This document shows positions 7,772-15,111 of a DNA stretch of 42,768 nt, piece after piece (position 1 is the first letter of the stretch; each line of letters opens with the position of its first letter). Below the pieces are notes generated by a model, which saw only the letters and a list, made by a program, of their open reading frames with translations, did not search any database and had not been told where the DNA came from. Source of the DNA: Acetobacteraceae bacterium (GTDB taxonomy: Bacteria > Pseudomonadota > Alphaproteobacteria > Acetobacterales > Acetobacteraceae); assembly GCA_030037175.1 (NCBI GenBank), contig JASHRV010000290.1, forward strand, positions 1 through 42,768, written 5' to 3'. Both the position numbers and the translations under genes were made by a program.

Positions 7772-8640
7772 CCCGCCGCCTCGTTCTCCTCCTCGTCCTG
7801 CTGCTCTCCCTCCCCGCCGCCGCCCTCGCCGCCACGCTGAAGGTCGCGACCTGGAACATGGAGTGGTTCACGCTCCGCCCCGCCGGCGATCCCTCGCTGC
7901 CCCCCTCGGTCAGGCCGAAGCGCCCTGAGGACATCGCGCGCCTGCGCGCCTATGCCGACATCCTGAACGCCGACGTCGTCGCCATGGAGGAGGTCGATGG
8001 CCCCGTCCCCGCCGCCGAGGTCTTCACCCCCGACCGCTACGTGCTCCACTTCACCGCCGATCACGTGGTCCAGCGGGTCGGGCTCGCCATCCGCCGCTCC
8101 ATCCCGTTCACCGCCAACCCGGACGTCACCGCGCTCGATCCCTATTCGCCCGACGCGCCCGAGCAGCTCCGCAGCGGCGCCGACGTCACGCTTCATCTCG
8201 GCGGGGCAAATCTCCGCATCCTCGCCGTTCATCTGAAGACCGGCTGCTGGGAAGTCCCGCTCGACTCGTCCCGCCCCGCCTGCGCGGTTCTCCGCGAGCA
8301 GCTTCCGGTCATCGAAAGCTGGATCGCGGCCCGCCGCGCTGCCGGCACGCCTTTCCTCGTCCTCGGCGATTTCAACCGCGTCCTCGGCCCGGACGATTCC
8401 TTCCTCGCCGGCCTCGATCACGTCACCCCGCTCGCCGTCGCCACCGCAGGCGTGCGCAATCCCTGCTGGGGCGGCCGCTATTCCACCTTCATCGACCAGA
8501 TCCTCGCCGGCGATGCCGCCCGCGCCTGGATGGACCCGGAGAGCTTCCGTGTGCTCGTCTATCGCGAGACCGCCCCCATCTGGAAAGAGCGGCTCTCCGA
8601 CCATTGCCCCGTGATGGTGGATTTCAACCTGCCCGGCTAA
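7768..8640 (+). CDS. Secreted endonuclease/exonuclease/phosphatase-family protein
   Basis: 290 residues. Residues 1-21 form a Sec signal peptide (MTRRLVLLLVLLLSLPAAALA). The EEP fold motifs are in order: ATWNMEW (N30, E32), MEEVD with the metal-binding Glu, GDFNR (D201, N203) and SDHCPV with the general-base His at 279. The family cleaves phosphodiester or phosphate ester bonds in DNA, lipids or inositol phosphates using Mg2+; which one applies is not visible. Export means it works in the periplasm or outside the cell. It overlaps the nuclease-helicase gene by 4 nt (ATGA), so the two are translated together, and ydfG begins 8 bp after its stop. Confidence 0.85.
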   Translation: MTRRLVLLLVLLLSLPAAALAATLKVATWNMEWFTLRPAGDPSLPPSVRPKRPEDIARLRAYADILNADVVAMEEVDGPVPAAEVFTPDRYVLHFTADHVVQRVGLAIRRSIPFTANPDVTALDPYSPDAPEQLRSGADVTLHLGGANLRILAVHLKTGCWEVPLDSSRPACAVLREQLPVIESWIAARRAAGTPFLVLGDFNRVLGPDDSFLAGLDHVTPLAVATAGVRNPCWGGRYSTFIDQILAGDAARAWMDPESFRVLVYRETAPIWKERLSDHCPVMVDFNLPG

Positions 8641-8648
8641 GGACTCTC

Positions 8649-9404
8649 ATGCCCCATACTCTTTTCGTCTCCGGCGCCTCCGCCGGCTTCGGCGCCGCCA
8701 TCGCCCGCCGCTTCATCGCCGACGGCCATCGCGTCATCGCCGCCGCCCGCCGCGGCGACCGGCTCGCCGCGCTCGGGCAGGAGCTTGGCGAGCGCCTGCT
8801 ACCCTTCACCCTCGACGTCACCGACGCCGAGGCGGTCGCCGCGCTGCCCGGCTCCCTTCCCGCCGGCTGGCAGGAGGTGGACGTGCTCGTGAACAACGCG
8901 GGCCTCGCCCTCGGCCTCGATCCCGCCCAGCGCGCCAAACTCTCGGACTGGGACCAGATGGTCGCGACCAACGTCACCGGCCTTATCCACCTCACCCACG
9001 CCTTTCTGCCCGGTATGGCCGCGCGCGATCGCGGCCATATCGTCAATCTCGGCAGCACCGCCGCCCACTATCCCTATCCGGGCGGACACGTGTACGGCGC
9101 CTCGAAGGCGTTCGTCGCTCAGTTCAGCCTCAACCTGCGCGCCGATCTCGTCGGCACCAATGTCCGCGTCAGCGACCTCGATCCCGGCCTCGTCGGCGGC
9201 ACCGAGTTCAGCACGGTCCGTTTCGGCGATCCGGCCCGCGCGGCCGCGATCTATGCCGGCACCACGCCGCTCACGCCGGAGGACATCGCGGAGGCCGTCG
9301 CGTGGGTCGTCGGCCTGCCGCCGCACTTCAACGTCAACCGCATGGAGATCATGCCCACCTGCCAGGCGCCCGGGCCGCTTGCGATCAAACGGCGGGGGGG
9401 CTGA
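8649..9404 (+). CDS. ydfG: Short-chain dehydrogenase, YdfG-type 3-hydroxy acid/malonic semialdehyde reductase
   Basis: 251 residues, co-linear with E. coli YdfG. The NADP-binding motif SGASAGFG is at residues 8-15, the NNAG motif near 83-86 (VLVNNAGLALG), and the catalytic Ser-Tyr-Lys set appears as NLGSTAAHYPYPGGHVYGASK. LDPGLVGGTEFS and the C-terminal EIMPTCQA block are specific to the YdfG group. The E. coli enzyme reduces malonic semialdehyde and oxidises serine or 3-hydroxy acids with NADP. ATG 8649 follows the preceding stop by 8 bp. The 3' end overlaps the convergent inositol-phosphatase-family gene by 20 nt. Confidence 0.88.
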   Translation: MPHTLFVSGASAGFGAAIARRFIADGHRVIAAARRGDRLAALGQELGERLLPFTLDVTDAEAVAALPGSLPAGWQEVDVLVNNAGLALGLDPAQRAKLSDWDQMVATNVTGLIHLTHAFLPGMAARDRGHIVNLGSTAAHYPYPGGHVYGASKAFVAQFSLNLRADLVGTNVRVSDLDPGLVGGTEFSTVRFGDPARAAAIYAGTTPLTPEDIAEAVAWVVGLPPHFNVNRMEIMPTCQAPGPLAIKRRGG

Positions 9405-10191
9405 GCGCGATCCCGGCGATCTCCGCCATCGCCGCCGCGATCCCCGGTGCCGCGGCGAGCACCGGCCCTCCGCGCTCGAGCCCGTCCGCGGCGAGGAACG
9501 GGTTGATCCGCCCGCCTGCCTCCCGCACCAGCAGCAGGCCGGCGAGGCAGTCCCAGGCATTGATGTGCAGCTCGGCATAGGCGTCCGTCCGTGCGTCCGC
9601 GACATAGGCGAGCCCGAGCGCGCCCGAGCCGCCGCGCCGCACCGATGCCCCCGCCGCCATGACTTTTCCGAGCAGATCGATATAGCGCGCAGCCTCGACC
9701 CGCGCGGACCAGCCGATCTCGACCATCGCCTCGCCCATCGCGTCCGTCTGCGCAGCTTCGATCCGCTCGCCGTTCCGCGTCGCACCCCGCCCGGCCCTGG
9801 CGAAATAGAGCTCGCCCAGCACCGGATCGAGGATCGCGCCGAGCGTCATCTCGCCCTCGGCGAGGAAGGCGGCCGAGATGCAGAAATGGGGCAGGCCGCG
9901 CACGAAGTTCGCCGTGCCATCGATCGGATCGACGACCCAGAGTCCCCCGCCCCTCGATTCCCCGCCGCCCGTCTCCTCGCCGAGAAAGCCATCCTGGGGA
10001 AAAGCGCCGAGCAGAAGCCCGCGAAAGAGCCGCTCCACCGCCCCGTCTGCGGCGCTCACGAAATCCTGCGGCCCCTTGCGCCCAACCTCCAGCCGTGCCG
10101 GCGCGGCGAGATAGGAGAGCGCTTCCGCGCCCGCCGCCTTCATTGCCTCCCGCAAAACCGTCTCGCGGGAATCGATCTCCTCGTCCCTCAC
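9385..10191 (-). CDS. Inositol monophosphatase-family protein
   Basis: 268 residues, usual length. Metal-binding motifs of the Li+-sensitive phosphatase superfamily are present: LGEET (E72, E73), DPIDGTANF (D88, D91) and INAWDCLAG near residue 215. The family removes phosphate from inositol phosphates, histidinol phosphate or 3'-phosphoadenosine phosphate. Position after lacI with an ATGA overlap (10188-10191) and next to iolD argues for an inositol-related substrate, by inference. It converges on ydfG with a 20-nt overlap. Confidence 0.88.
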   Translation of the reverse strand: MRDEEIDSRETVLREAMKAAGAEALSYLAAPARLEVGRKGPQDFVSAADGAVERLFRGLLLGAFPQDGFLGEETGGGESRGGGLWVVDPIDGTANFVRGLPHFCISAAFLAEGEMTLGAILDPVLGELYFARAGRGATRNGERIEAAQTDAMGEAMVEIGWSARVEAARYIDLLGKVMAAGASVRRGGSGALGLAYVADARTDAYAELHINAWDCLAGLLLVREAGGRINPFLAADGLERGGPVLAAAPGIAAAMAEIAGIALSPPAV

Positions 10192-11234
10192 TGCCGCACG
10201 CTTCCGCGTTCGACCAACGCCACCGGCAGCATGACCGGCGGGGTTCCTGGCGGGGGCTCCTCCTCATCCGCCAACGCCGCCATCACTGCATCGACCAGCC
10301 GTGGCATGGACTGGCAGAGCGTCGTCAGCCGGTAGCCGAGCCAGGCGGCCTGCGGGATATCGTCGAAGCCGATCACCGAGACTTCCTCCGGAATGCCCCA
10401 GCCGAGCTCGTGCCGCGCCCCGTCCATGAAACCCATGGCGATCAGGTCGGTGACGCAGAAGGCACCGTCGATTTCGGGCCCTGCTTGCTCCATGCCGCCC
10501 TGCCGCGCGCCGAGCAGCCCGCGCACAGCGCGCAGGCCCGTCTCATAGCCGGTCGGCCCTTGGGACCAGACCACGGAGGAAAGCCCGCGCGCGGCGATAT
10601 AAGCCGAAAACGCGTCGATCCGCCGCGTGATGCTTGCCGTGCCGCTGGCGCTGCCGATCACCGCGAGCCGCCGGCAGCCGGCCGCCAGCAGCCGCTCCGC
10701 CGCAAGCCTGGCGCCGGCCGCATCGTCGCAGAGGATGGTGTGCGCGGCGAGCTCGGGCAGCGGCTTATTGATCAGGATGACCCGGAGGCCCGAGCGGCGG
10801 CACTCCTCGACGATTGTGGTCGGCGGCGTGCCGGAGAGGATCACCACGGCGCGGGCGCGGAACTCGAGCAGTGTCTCGATCAGCGGGGCAACATCCGACC
10901 CGCTTCTATCGGCGTTCAGCAGCAGGCACTGCATGTCCGCGGCAAGGAGCGCCTCGCTCAAGGCCGCGACCTGGCTGCCATGAAACGGTGTGGCGAGATT
11001 GGAGCCGACCAGCCCGACAAGGCGCGAGCGTGCCTGGATCAGGCTCTGGGCCAACCGGTTGACTCGGTAGCCCATCGCCGCCGCCACTTTCATCACCCGG
11101 CTCCGCGCTTCCGGCGAGACGCTGGCCCCAGGCGTGAAGGCGCGGCTCACGGTTGAGCGCGAGACCTGCGCTGCGCGTGCGACAGCGTCGGCCGTGACGA
11201 AATGCCGCGAAGAGGGATCAGCCTGTCGGTTCAT
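10188..11234 (-). CDS. LacI-family transcriptional regulator
   Basis: 348 residues. The helix-turn-helix at about residues 12-35 (VTADAVARAAQVSRSTVSRAF) contains the VSRxTVSR recognition helix, and the hinge region MGYRVNRLAQSL is typical of the family. A periplasmic-binding-protein-like effector domain follows (LVGLVGSNLATPFHG, SVIGFDDIPQAAWLGYRLTT). Effectors are usually sugars or polyols. It is transcribed with the inositol-phosphatase-family gene (4-nt overlap), and iolD upstream on the same strand ends 79 bp before it. That gap holds a strong palindrome, so autoregulation and control by inositol or a derivative are likely. Confidence 0.92.
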   Translation of the reverse strand: MNRQADPSSRHFVTADAVARAAQVSRSTVSRAFTPGASVSPEARSRVMKVAAAMGYRVNRLAQSLIQARSRLVGLVGSNLATPFHGSQVAALSEALLAADMQCLLLNADRSGSDVAPLIETLLEFRARAVVILSGTPPTTIVEECRRSGLRVILINKPLPELAAHTILCDDAAGARLAAERLLAAGCRRLAVIGSASGTASITRRIDAFSAYIAARGLSSVVWSQGPTGYETGLRAVRGLLGARQGGMEQAGPEIDGAFCVTDLIAMGFMDGARHELGWGIPEEVSVIGFDDIPQAAWLGYRLTTLCQSMPRLVDAVMAALADEEEPPPGTPPVMLPVALVERGSVRQ

Positions 11235-11260
11235 CAGGCGACCCCCTCCCTTCCGAAGTT

Positions 11261-11288
11261 ATCGGCAACCGATTGCACGCGCGTGCAA
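11261..11288. promoter_or_regulatory. LacI-type operator candidate (overlapping dyads)
   Basis: TTGCACGCGCGTGCAA at 11273-11288 is a perfect 16-bp palindrome with the central CG usual for LacI-family sites. A second dyad, ATCGG-CAA-CCGAT (11261-11273), abuts it. They sit 27-54 bp upstream of the lacI start. A shorter related dyad, TTGCGCGGCAA, is at 13199-13209 ahead of iolD. Confidence 0.6.
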
Positions 11289-11313
11289 AACCTGCGGCGG
11301 CAACCTGCCCCTG

Positions 11314-13152
11314 TCAATCGCCGCGTGCGGCAAGATGCTGCTCATAGGCGGTGCGGGCGGCGCGCACCTCCGCCCGTGTCGAGACCTCCGGCACGCCCAC
11401 GTCCCACCAGGCACCGCCTTGCTCGGTGGTCGCGGCCGGATCCGTCTCGATCACAATGACAAAGGTACGTGGGGCTTCCCGCGCCCGCTCGAGCGCCTGC
11501 TCGAGCTCGGGGATGGAGCTCACCTGCTCGGCAATCGCGCCCAGGCTCGCCGCATGGGCAGCGAAATCGATCCGCGGCAGCATGTCATGGCGGGCATCGG
11601 CGAGAAGATTGTTGAACGAGGCGCCACCCGTGGCACGCTGCAGCCGGTCGATGCAGCCGAAACCGCCATTGTCCAGGACGACGATGACGAGCTTGAGCCC
11701 GAGCATGACGGAGGTTGCGATCTCGGAGTTCAGCATCAGGTAGCTGCCGTCGCCGAGCAGCGCATAGACCATGGCATCGGGCCGCGCGAGCGCGACACCC
11801 AGGGCGCCCGCGATCTCATAGCCCATGCAGGAATAGCCGTATTCGAGGTGGTAATCTCCCGGAACGCGGCTTCGCCAGAGCTTATGAAGCTCGCCCGGAA
11901 GCCCGCCAGCGGCGGCGGCGATGATCCCCTTGGGCCCGACTGCGCGCCGGACGGCGCCGATTACCTCGGCATCAGAGGGCCGAATGCGGTTGGAGGGTGC
12001 CGTGGCCCGGGCAACGACGCCCTGCCAGGCCTCGATCCCGGTGCGGGCCCTTGCCTCCCAGGCGGCTGGCGCGCGGTGGCCGGCAAGTGCCGCGCCCAGC
12101 GCCGTGAGGCCTGCCTCCGCGTCGGCAACCAGCGGCAGGGAGAAATGCTTGGCGGCGTCGAAGGGCTGGATATTGAGGCCGATCAGCTGGCACCCGGGAG
12201 AAAAGAGAGCCCGCGAGCCGGTGGTGAAATCCCCGAGCCTTGCGCCCACGGCGAGGATGACATCGGCGTCTCGCGCGAGCGCGTTCGCCGCCGCCGTGCC
12301 GGTGACGCCGATCGCGCCGAGGTTGAGCGGATGATCCGCAGCGAGCGCACCCTTGCCCGCCTGGGTCTCGGCGAAAGGGATCGCGTGCGTTTGGCAGAAA
12401 CGGCCAAGGGTGGCGGCCGCGCCGCTATAGATCACCCCGCCGCCGGCGATGACGAGTGGCGCCTTGGCTGCCCGCAATGCCGCCGCCGCGCCGGCGAGCT
12501 CTGCCGGATCGGGCGATGGGCGACGGATGCGCCAGACGCGCGGCGCAAAGAATGCGCGCGGGAAGTCAGCGGCCTCCGCCTGCACGTCCTGGCAAAGGGA
12601 AAGCGTCACCGGTCCGCAAGCGGCCGGGTCGGTCAGCACCGACATCGCTCGGGGCAAGGCCACGAGGATCTGTTCCGGGCGGAGGATGCGGTCGAAATAG
12701 CGCGAGACCGGGCGGAAGCAGTCATTGGCGGAGACCGTGCCGTCGGCGAAATCCTCCACCTGTTGCAGCACAGGATCAGGCCGGCGGGAGGCGAAGACGT
12801 CGCCCGGCAGCAGGAGCACCGGCAGGCGGTTGACATGCGCGAGCGCCGCGGCCGTCACCATGTTCGTGGCCCCCGGCCCGATCGAGGTCGTGCAGGCCAT
12901 CATCCGTCTCCGCGACGACGCCTTGGCGAAGGCGATCGCGGCATGGGCCATCGCCTGCTCATTGTGGGATCGGAATGTCGGCAGCGTATCGGCGGCGGCC
13001 GCCAGCGCCTCCCCGAGTCCCGCGACGTTGCCGTGGCCGAAGATCGCCCAGATGCCGGCGAAAAGCGGCAGCTCGGCGCCATCGACTTCGGTGCGCTGGG
13101 CAGCGAGATAGCGCACCAGCGCCTGGGCCGTGGTCAGACGGATCGCGTCCAT
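11314..13152 (-). CDS. iolD: 3D-(3,5/4)-trihydroxycyclohexane-1,2-dione acylhydrolase (inositol catabolism)
   Basis: 612 residues, thiamine-diphosphate enzyme of the acetolactate-synthase fold. IolD opens the ring of the diketo-inositol intermediate in myo-inositol degradation. The catalytic Glu is E65 in RSHNEQAMAHAA; GPGATNMVTAAALAHVNRLPVLLLPGD is characteristic of IolD. The ThDP/Mg motif runs from GDGSYL (467-469) to N495 in VVLDNGGFG. The start ATG 13152 is placed by GGAGGAAAG eight bases upstream. The rest of the inositol pathway (iolB, C, E, G) is absent from the window; only lacI and an inositol-phosphatase-family gene follow. A 0.6-kb gene-free region lies upstream. Confidence 0.9.
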   Translation of the reverse strand: MDAIRLTTAQALVRYLAAQRTEVDGAELPLFAGIWAIFGHGNVAGLGEALAAAADTLPTFRSHNEQAMAHAAIAFAKASSRRRMMACTTSIGPGATNMVTAAALAHVNRLPVLLLPGDVFASRRPDPVLQQVEDFADGTVSANDCFRPVSRYFDRILRPEQILVALPRAMSVLTDPAACGPVTLSLCQDVQAEAADFPRAFFAPRVWRIRRPSPDPAELAGAAAALRAAKAPLVIAGGGVIYSGAAATLGRFCQTHAIPFAETQAGKGALAADHPLNLGAIGVTGTAAANALARDADVILAVGARLGDFTTGSRALFSPGCQLIGLNIQPFDAAKHFSLPLVADAEAGLTALGAALAGHRAPAAWEARARTGIEAWQGVVARATAPSNRIRPSDAEVIGAVRRAVGPKGIIAAAAGGLPGELHKLWRSRVPGDYHLEYGYSCMGYEIAGALGVALARPDAMVYALLGDGSYLMLNSEIATSVMLGLKLVIVVLDNGGFGCIDRLQRATGGASFNNLLADARHDMLPRIDFAAHAASLGAIAEQVSSIPELEQALERAREAPRTFVIVIETDPAATTEQGGAWWDVGVPEVSTRAEVRAARTAYEQHLAARGD

Positions 13153-13622
13153 GGATCGTTCTTTCCTCCCCGGCAGCACCAGGTTTGATTTGATATGTTT
13201 GCGCGGCAAGCGTGGATATTTCGCCGTGCACAGCTTCCACCATTGCGGGCCGAGGGCAAGACGGCGATACCCCGTGGCCTTGGCGAGCCGCAATCGTCAC
13301 GTTTCGGCCTTGATCCGGTGATCTATGGACCAGCCTGTTCAGGTCGCTTGGCGATTCAGGAACAGGTGCAGGAAAAGCGACAATACTATTTTTCTGAGTA
13401 GGGGCGGGAGAGAAGTCTATTTTATATTTGGCCGGAACAATGCGACGTGAATTGCGGGCGCGAATAAGTTCCGTATTCTGGAGCATTCGAATGGAAATGC
13501 ATGCGATTGTCGGCTCCCGGAGGCAGCCATAGAGACAGCGCTGCGATGGCGCCTCGCACTTTTTGCGGTCGTGCCCATTGCACAGGCCGGGTCCGCGCCG
13601 TTGCCGCCGACCATGCGTCGGC

Positions 13623-13695
13623 GAGTGGTCCGATCCGCCATTTTGATGGTACCATCAGCAGAGATGCTACCATGCCGTGCATGACCGGACCACTC
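13623..13695. repeat. Nested inverted repeats
   Basis: GAGTGGTCCG (13623-13632) and CGGACCACTC (13686-13695) are perfect 10-bp inverted arms, 13 bp with one mismatch, around a 53-nt spacer. Inside are the palindromes GATGGTACCATC (13645-13656) and CATGC-CGT-GCATG (about 13671-13683). The role is unknown; operator or small structured RNA are options. Confidence 0.55.
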
Positions 13696-13715
13696 GTGCT
13701 GTCAGGCTCCCGTAA

Positions 13716-13748
13716 ATTGGGGAGGAACAGTAATCCTCCATCCCCAAT
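13716..13748 (-). terminator. Hairpin downstream of the HU gene
   Basis: ATTGGGGA (13716-13723) pairs with TCCCCAAT (13741-13748), a perfect 8-bp stem with further GGAGG/CCTCC pairing possible inside. It starts 18 nt past the HU stop. There is no strong U tract, so termination is inferred from position and stem. Confidence 0.5.
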
Positions 13749-13765
13749 CCTGTGCCCTGGCGTCG

Positions 13766-14035
13766 TCAGACCGCTTTCTTGAGCGAGGGCGACGCCTTGA
13801 AACGCACGGTCTTGCCGGCCTTGACGCGAATTGCCTCGCCGGTCCGCGGATTGAGGCCCTTACGCGCCTTCGTCTTGCGCACGGTGAACGTCCCGAAGCT
13901 CGGCAGCTTGAACTTGCCGGTCTTCTTGAGTTCCTTGACGATCGCTCCCATCAGTTCGCCAGCGGCACGATTGGCCGCGACCCCAGAAAGGTCAGCGGAT
14001 TCCTGGAGCACCTGAGCTATGAACGCTTTCGACAT
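13766..14035 (-). CDS. HU-family nucleoid DNA-binding protein
   Basis: 89 residues, standard length for HU/IHF. The helical dimerisation half (SKAFIAQVLQESADLSGVAANRAAGELMGAIVKEL) is followed by the beta-arm region with LPSFGTFTVRKTKARKGLNPRTGEAIRVKAGKTVRFKAS, the HU signature GFGTF..R...RKGxNPxTGE in slightly varied form (SFGTF). It bends DNA and organises the nucleoid as homo- or heterodimer. The start at 14035 has GAGGG nearby. It is divergent from murQ, with 150 bp between them. Confidence 0.93.
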   Translation of the reverse strand: MSKAFIAQVLQESADLSGVAANRAAGELMGAIVKELKKTGKFKLPSFGTFTVRKTKARKGLNPRTGEAIRVKAGKTVRFKASPSLKKAV

Positions 14036-14185
14036 CGTACCCTCATTGTTTGCGCAGCTTCACGCCTCAGCGCGTGTGTTGCCGCCTTTTCGTTGGAGAG
14101 AAACGGCGCCTTCCCAAATTCCGCGCCGGACGCGCCTTTTAGAGTAAGAGAGCAGATTCGACCAGACCTTTTGCAGAAAAATCCC

Positions 14186-15106
14186 ATGCCCGCGAATCTT
14201 GTCCATCCTGCCACTGAATCCGCTGACGCGCGTTTCGCCGATCTCGATGCTTGGCCGCCAGAAGCCGTGCTCGAAACACTATGGGAATCCCAGCTTGCGG
14301 CAGTCGCTGCCGTACGATCCGCGCTCAACCAGCTCGCCTCTGCCTGTCGCGCCGCCGCCGCGCGCCTCGCCGAAGGCGGCCGAATTGTCTACACTGGTGC
14401 CGGTACCTCGGGCCGTATCGCAGCGCAGGACGGCGCAGAGCTTGGCCCGACTTTTGGCTGGCCTGCCGAGCGCATATTGCTGCTGCCCGCAGGTGGCGCC
14501 GAGGCGCTGGTCCGTGCCATCGAAAATGCCGAGGATAACAGCGAAGCCGCGGAAAAAGCGGTAAAGGAGCACGCGATCGGCGCGCGGGATGTTGTGCTTG
14601 CCATCGCGGCCAGCGGAACGACACCGTATACGGTAACATTCGTCGCGCTCGCGCGGCAAGCCGGCGCACTTACGATCGGTATTGCGAACAGTCCCGGAAC
14701 GAAATTGCTCTCCGAAGCCGAATTTCCCATCCTGATTGAAACCGGCGCGGAGGCCATAGCCGGATCAACCCGTCTCAAAGCTGGCACAGCGCAAAAGGTG
14801 GCAATTAATCTATTCTCAAGCCTCGTCATGATCCTTCTCAACCATGTCTATCATGGCCGCATGGTCGATCTCGAAATCACCAATGCCAAGCTCGCCCAGC
14901 GCGCAGTCCGCACTCTTGCGGAATTAACCGGCACCAGCGAAGACTCTGCAGCACCTCTGCTCGCGCGCGCCGAGGGAAACGTCAAGCGGGCGCTCCTGCT
15001 CGCACACGGCCTGACGCCGGAGCAAGCGAACCAGATGCTTGCGCAACATCGTGGAAACCTGCGCGCTGCCCTTGCTTCTCTCGATCCTCGATCGCCCGGC
15101 GCTTAG
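14186..15106 (+). CDS. murQ: N-acetylmuramic acid 6-phosphate etherase
   Basis: 306 residues. The SIS domain contains YTGAGTSGRIAAQDGAELGPTFGW (about 69-92), with the catalytic Glu at 85 and a second acidic site in AIENAEDN near 113. The C-terminal helical part (RALLLAHGLTPEQANQMLAQHRGNLRAAL) is also typical. The enzyme splits the lactyl ether of MurNAc-6-P to give GlcNAc-6-P in cell-wall recycling. The downstream nagA, 5 bp away, uses that product. Start ATG 14186 matches the family N-terminus; the upstream ATG at 14093 is possible but would add 31 unlike residues. No strong ribosome site is seen at either. Confidence 0.93.
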   Translation: MPANLVHPATESADARFADLDAWPPEAVLETLWESQLAAVAAVRSALNQLASACRAAAARLAEGGRIVYTGAGTSGRIAAQDGAELGPTFGWPAERILLLPAGGAEALVRAIENAEDNSEAAEKAVKEHAIGARDVVLAIAASGTTPYTVTFVALARQAGALTIGIANSPGTKLLSEAEFPILIETGAEAIAGSTRLKAGTAQKVAINLFSSLVMILLNHVYHGRMVDLEITNAKLAQRAVRTLAELTGTSEDSAAPLLARAEGNVKRALLLAHGLTPEQANQMLAQHRGNLRAALASLDPRSPGA

Positions 15107-15111
15107 GGACC

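Larger units (their letters stand above)
13153..13765. other. Gene-poor region upstream of iolD
   Basis: 613 bp without a gene I can support. It is AT-richer than its surroundings and includes the leader of iolD, the dyad cluster at 13623-13695 and the HU terminator. A short open frame on the minus strand (13422-13682) contains a cupin-like HFHSNAPE but has no start signal and no extended family match. It could be a gene remnant. Confidence 0.4.

Noticed and set aside
13422-13682. Open frame with a cupin-like HFHSNAPE on the minus strand
   Set aside because: Only one short motif-like stretch, no ribosome site, and neighbouring frames are equally open. Possibly a remnant but not supportable.
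14093-14185. 31-residue N-terminal extension of MurQ
   Set aside because: Family members begin near the chosen ATG and the extension has no matching residues, although no ribosome site decides it.
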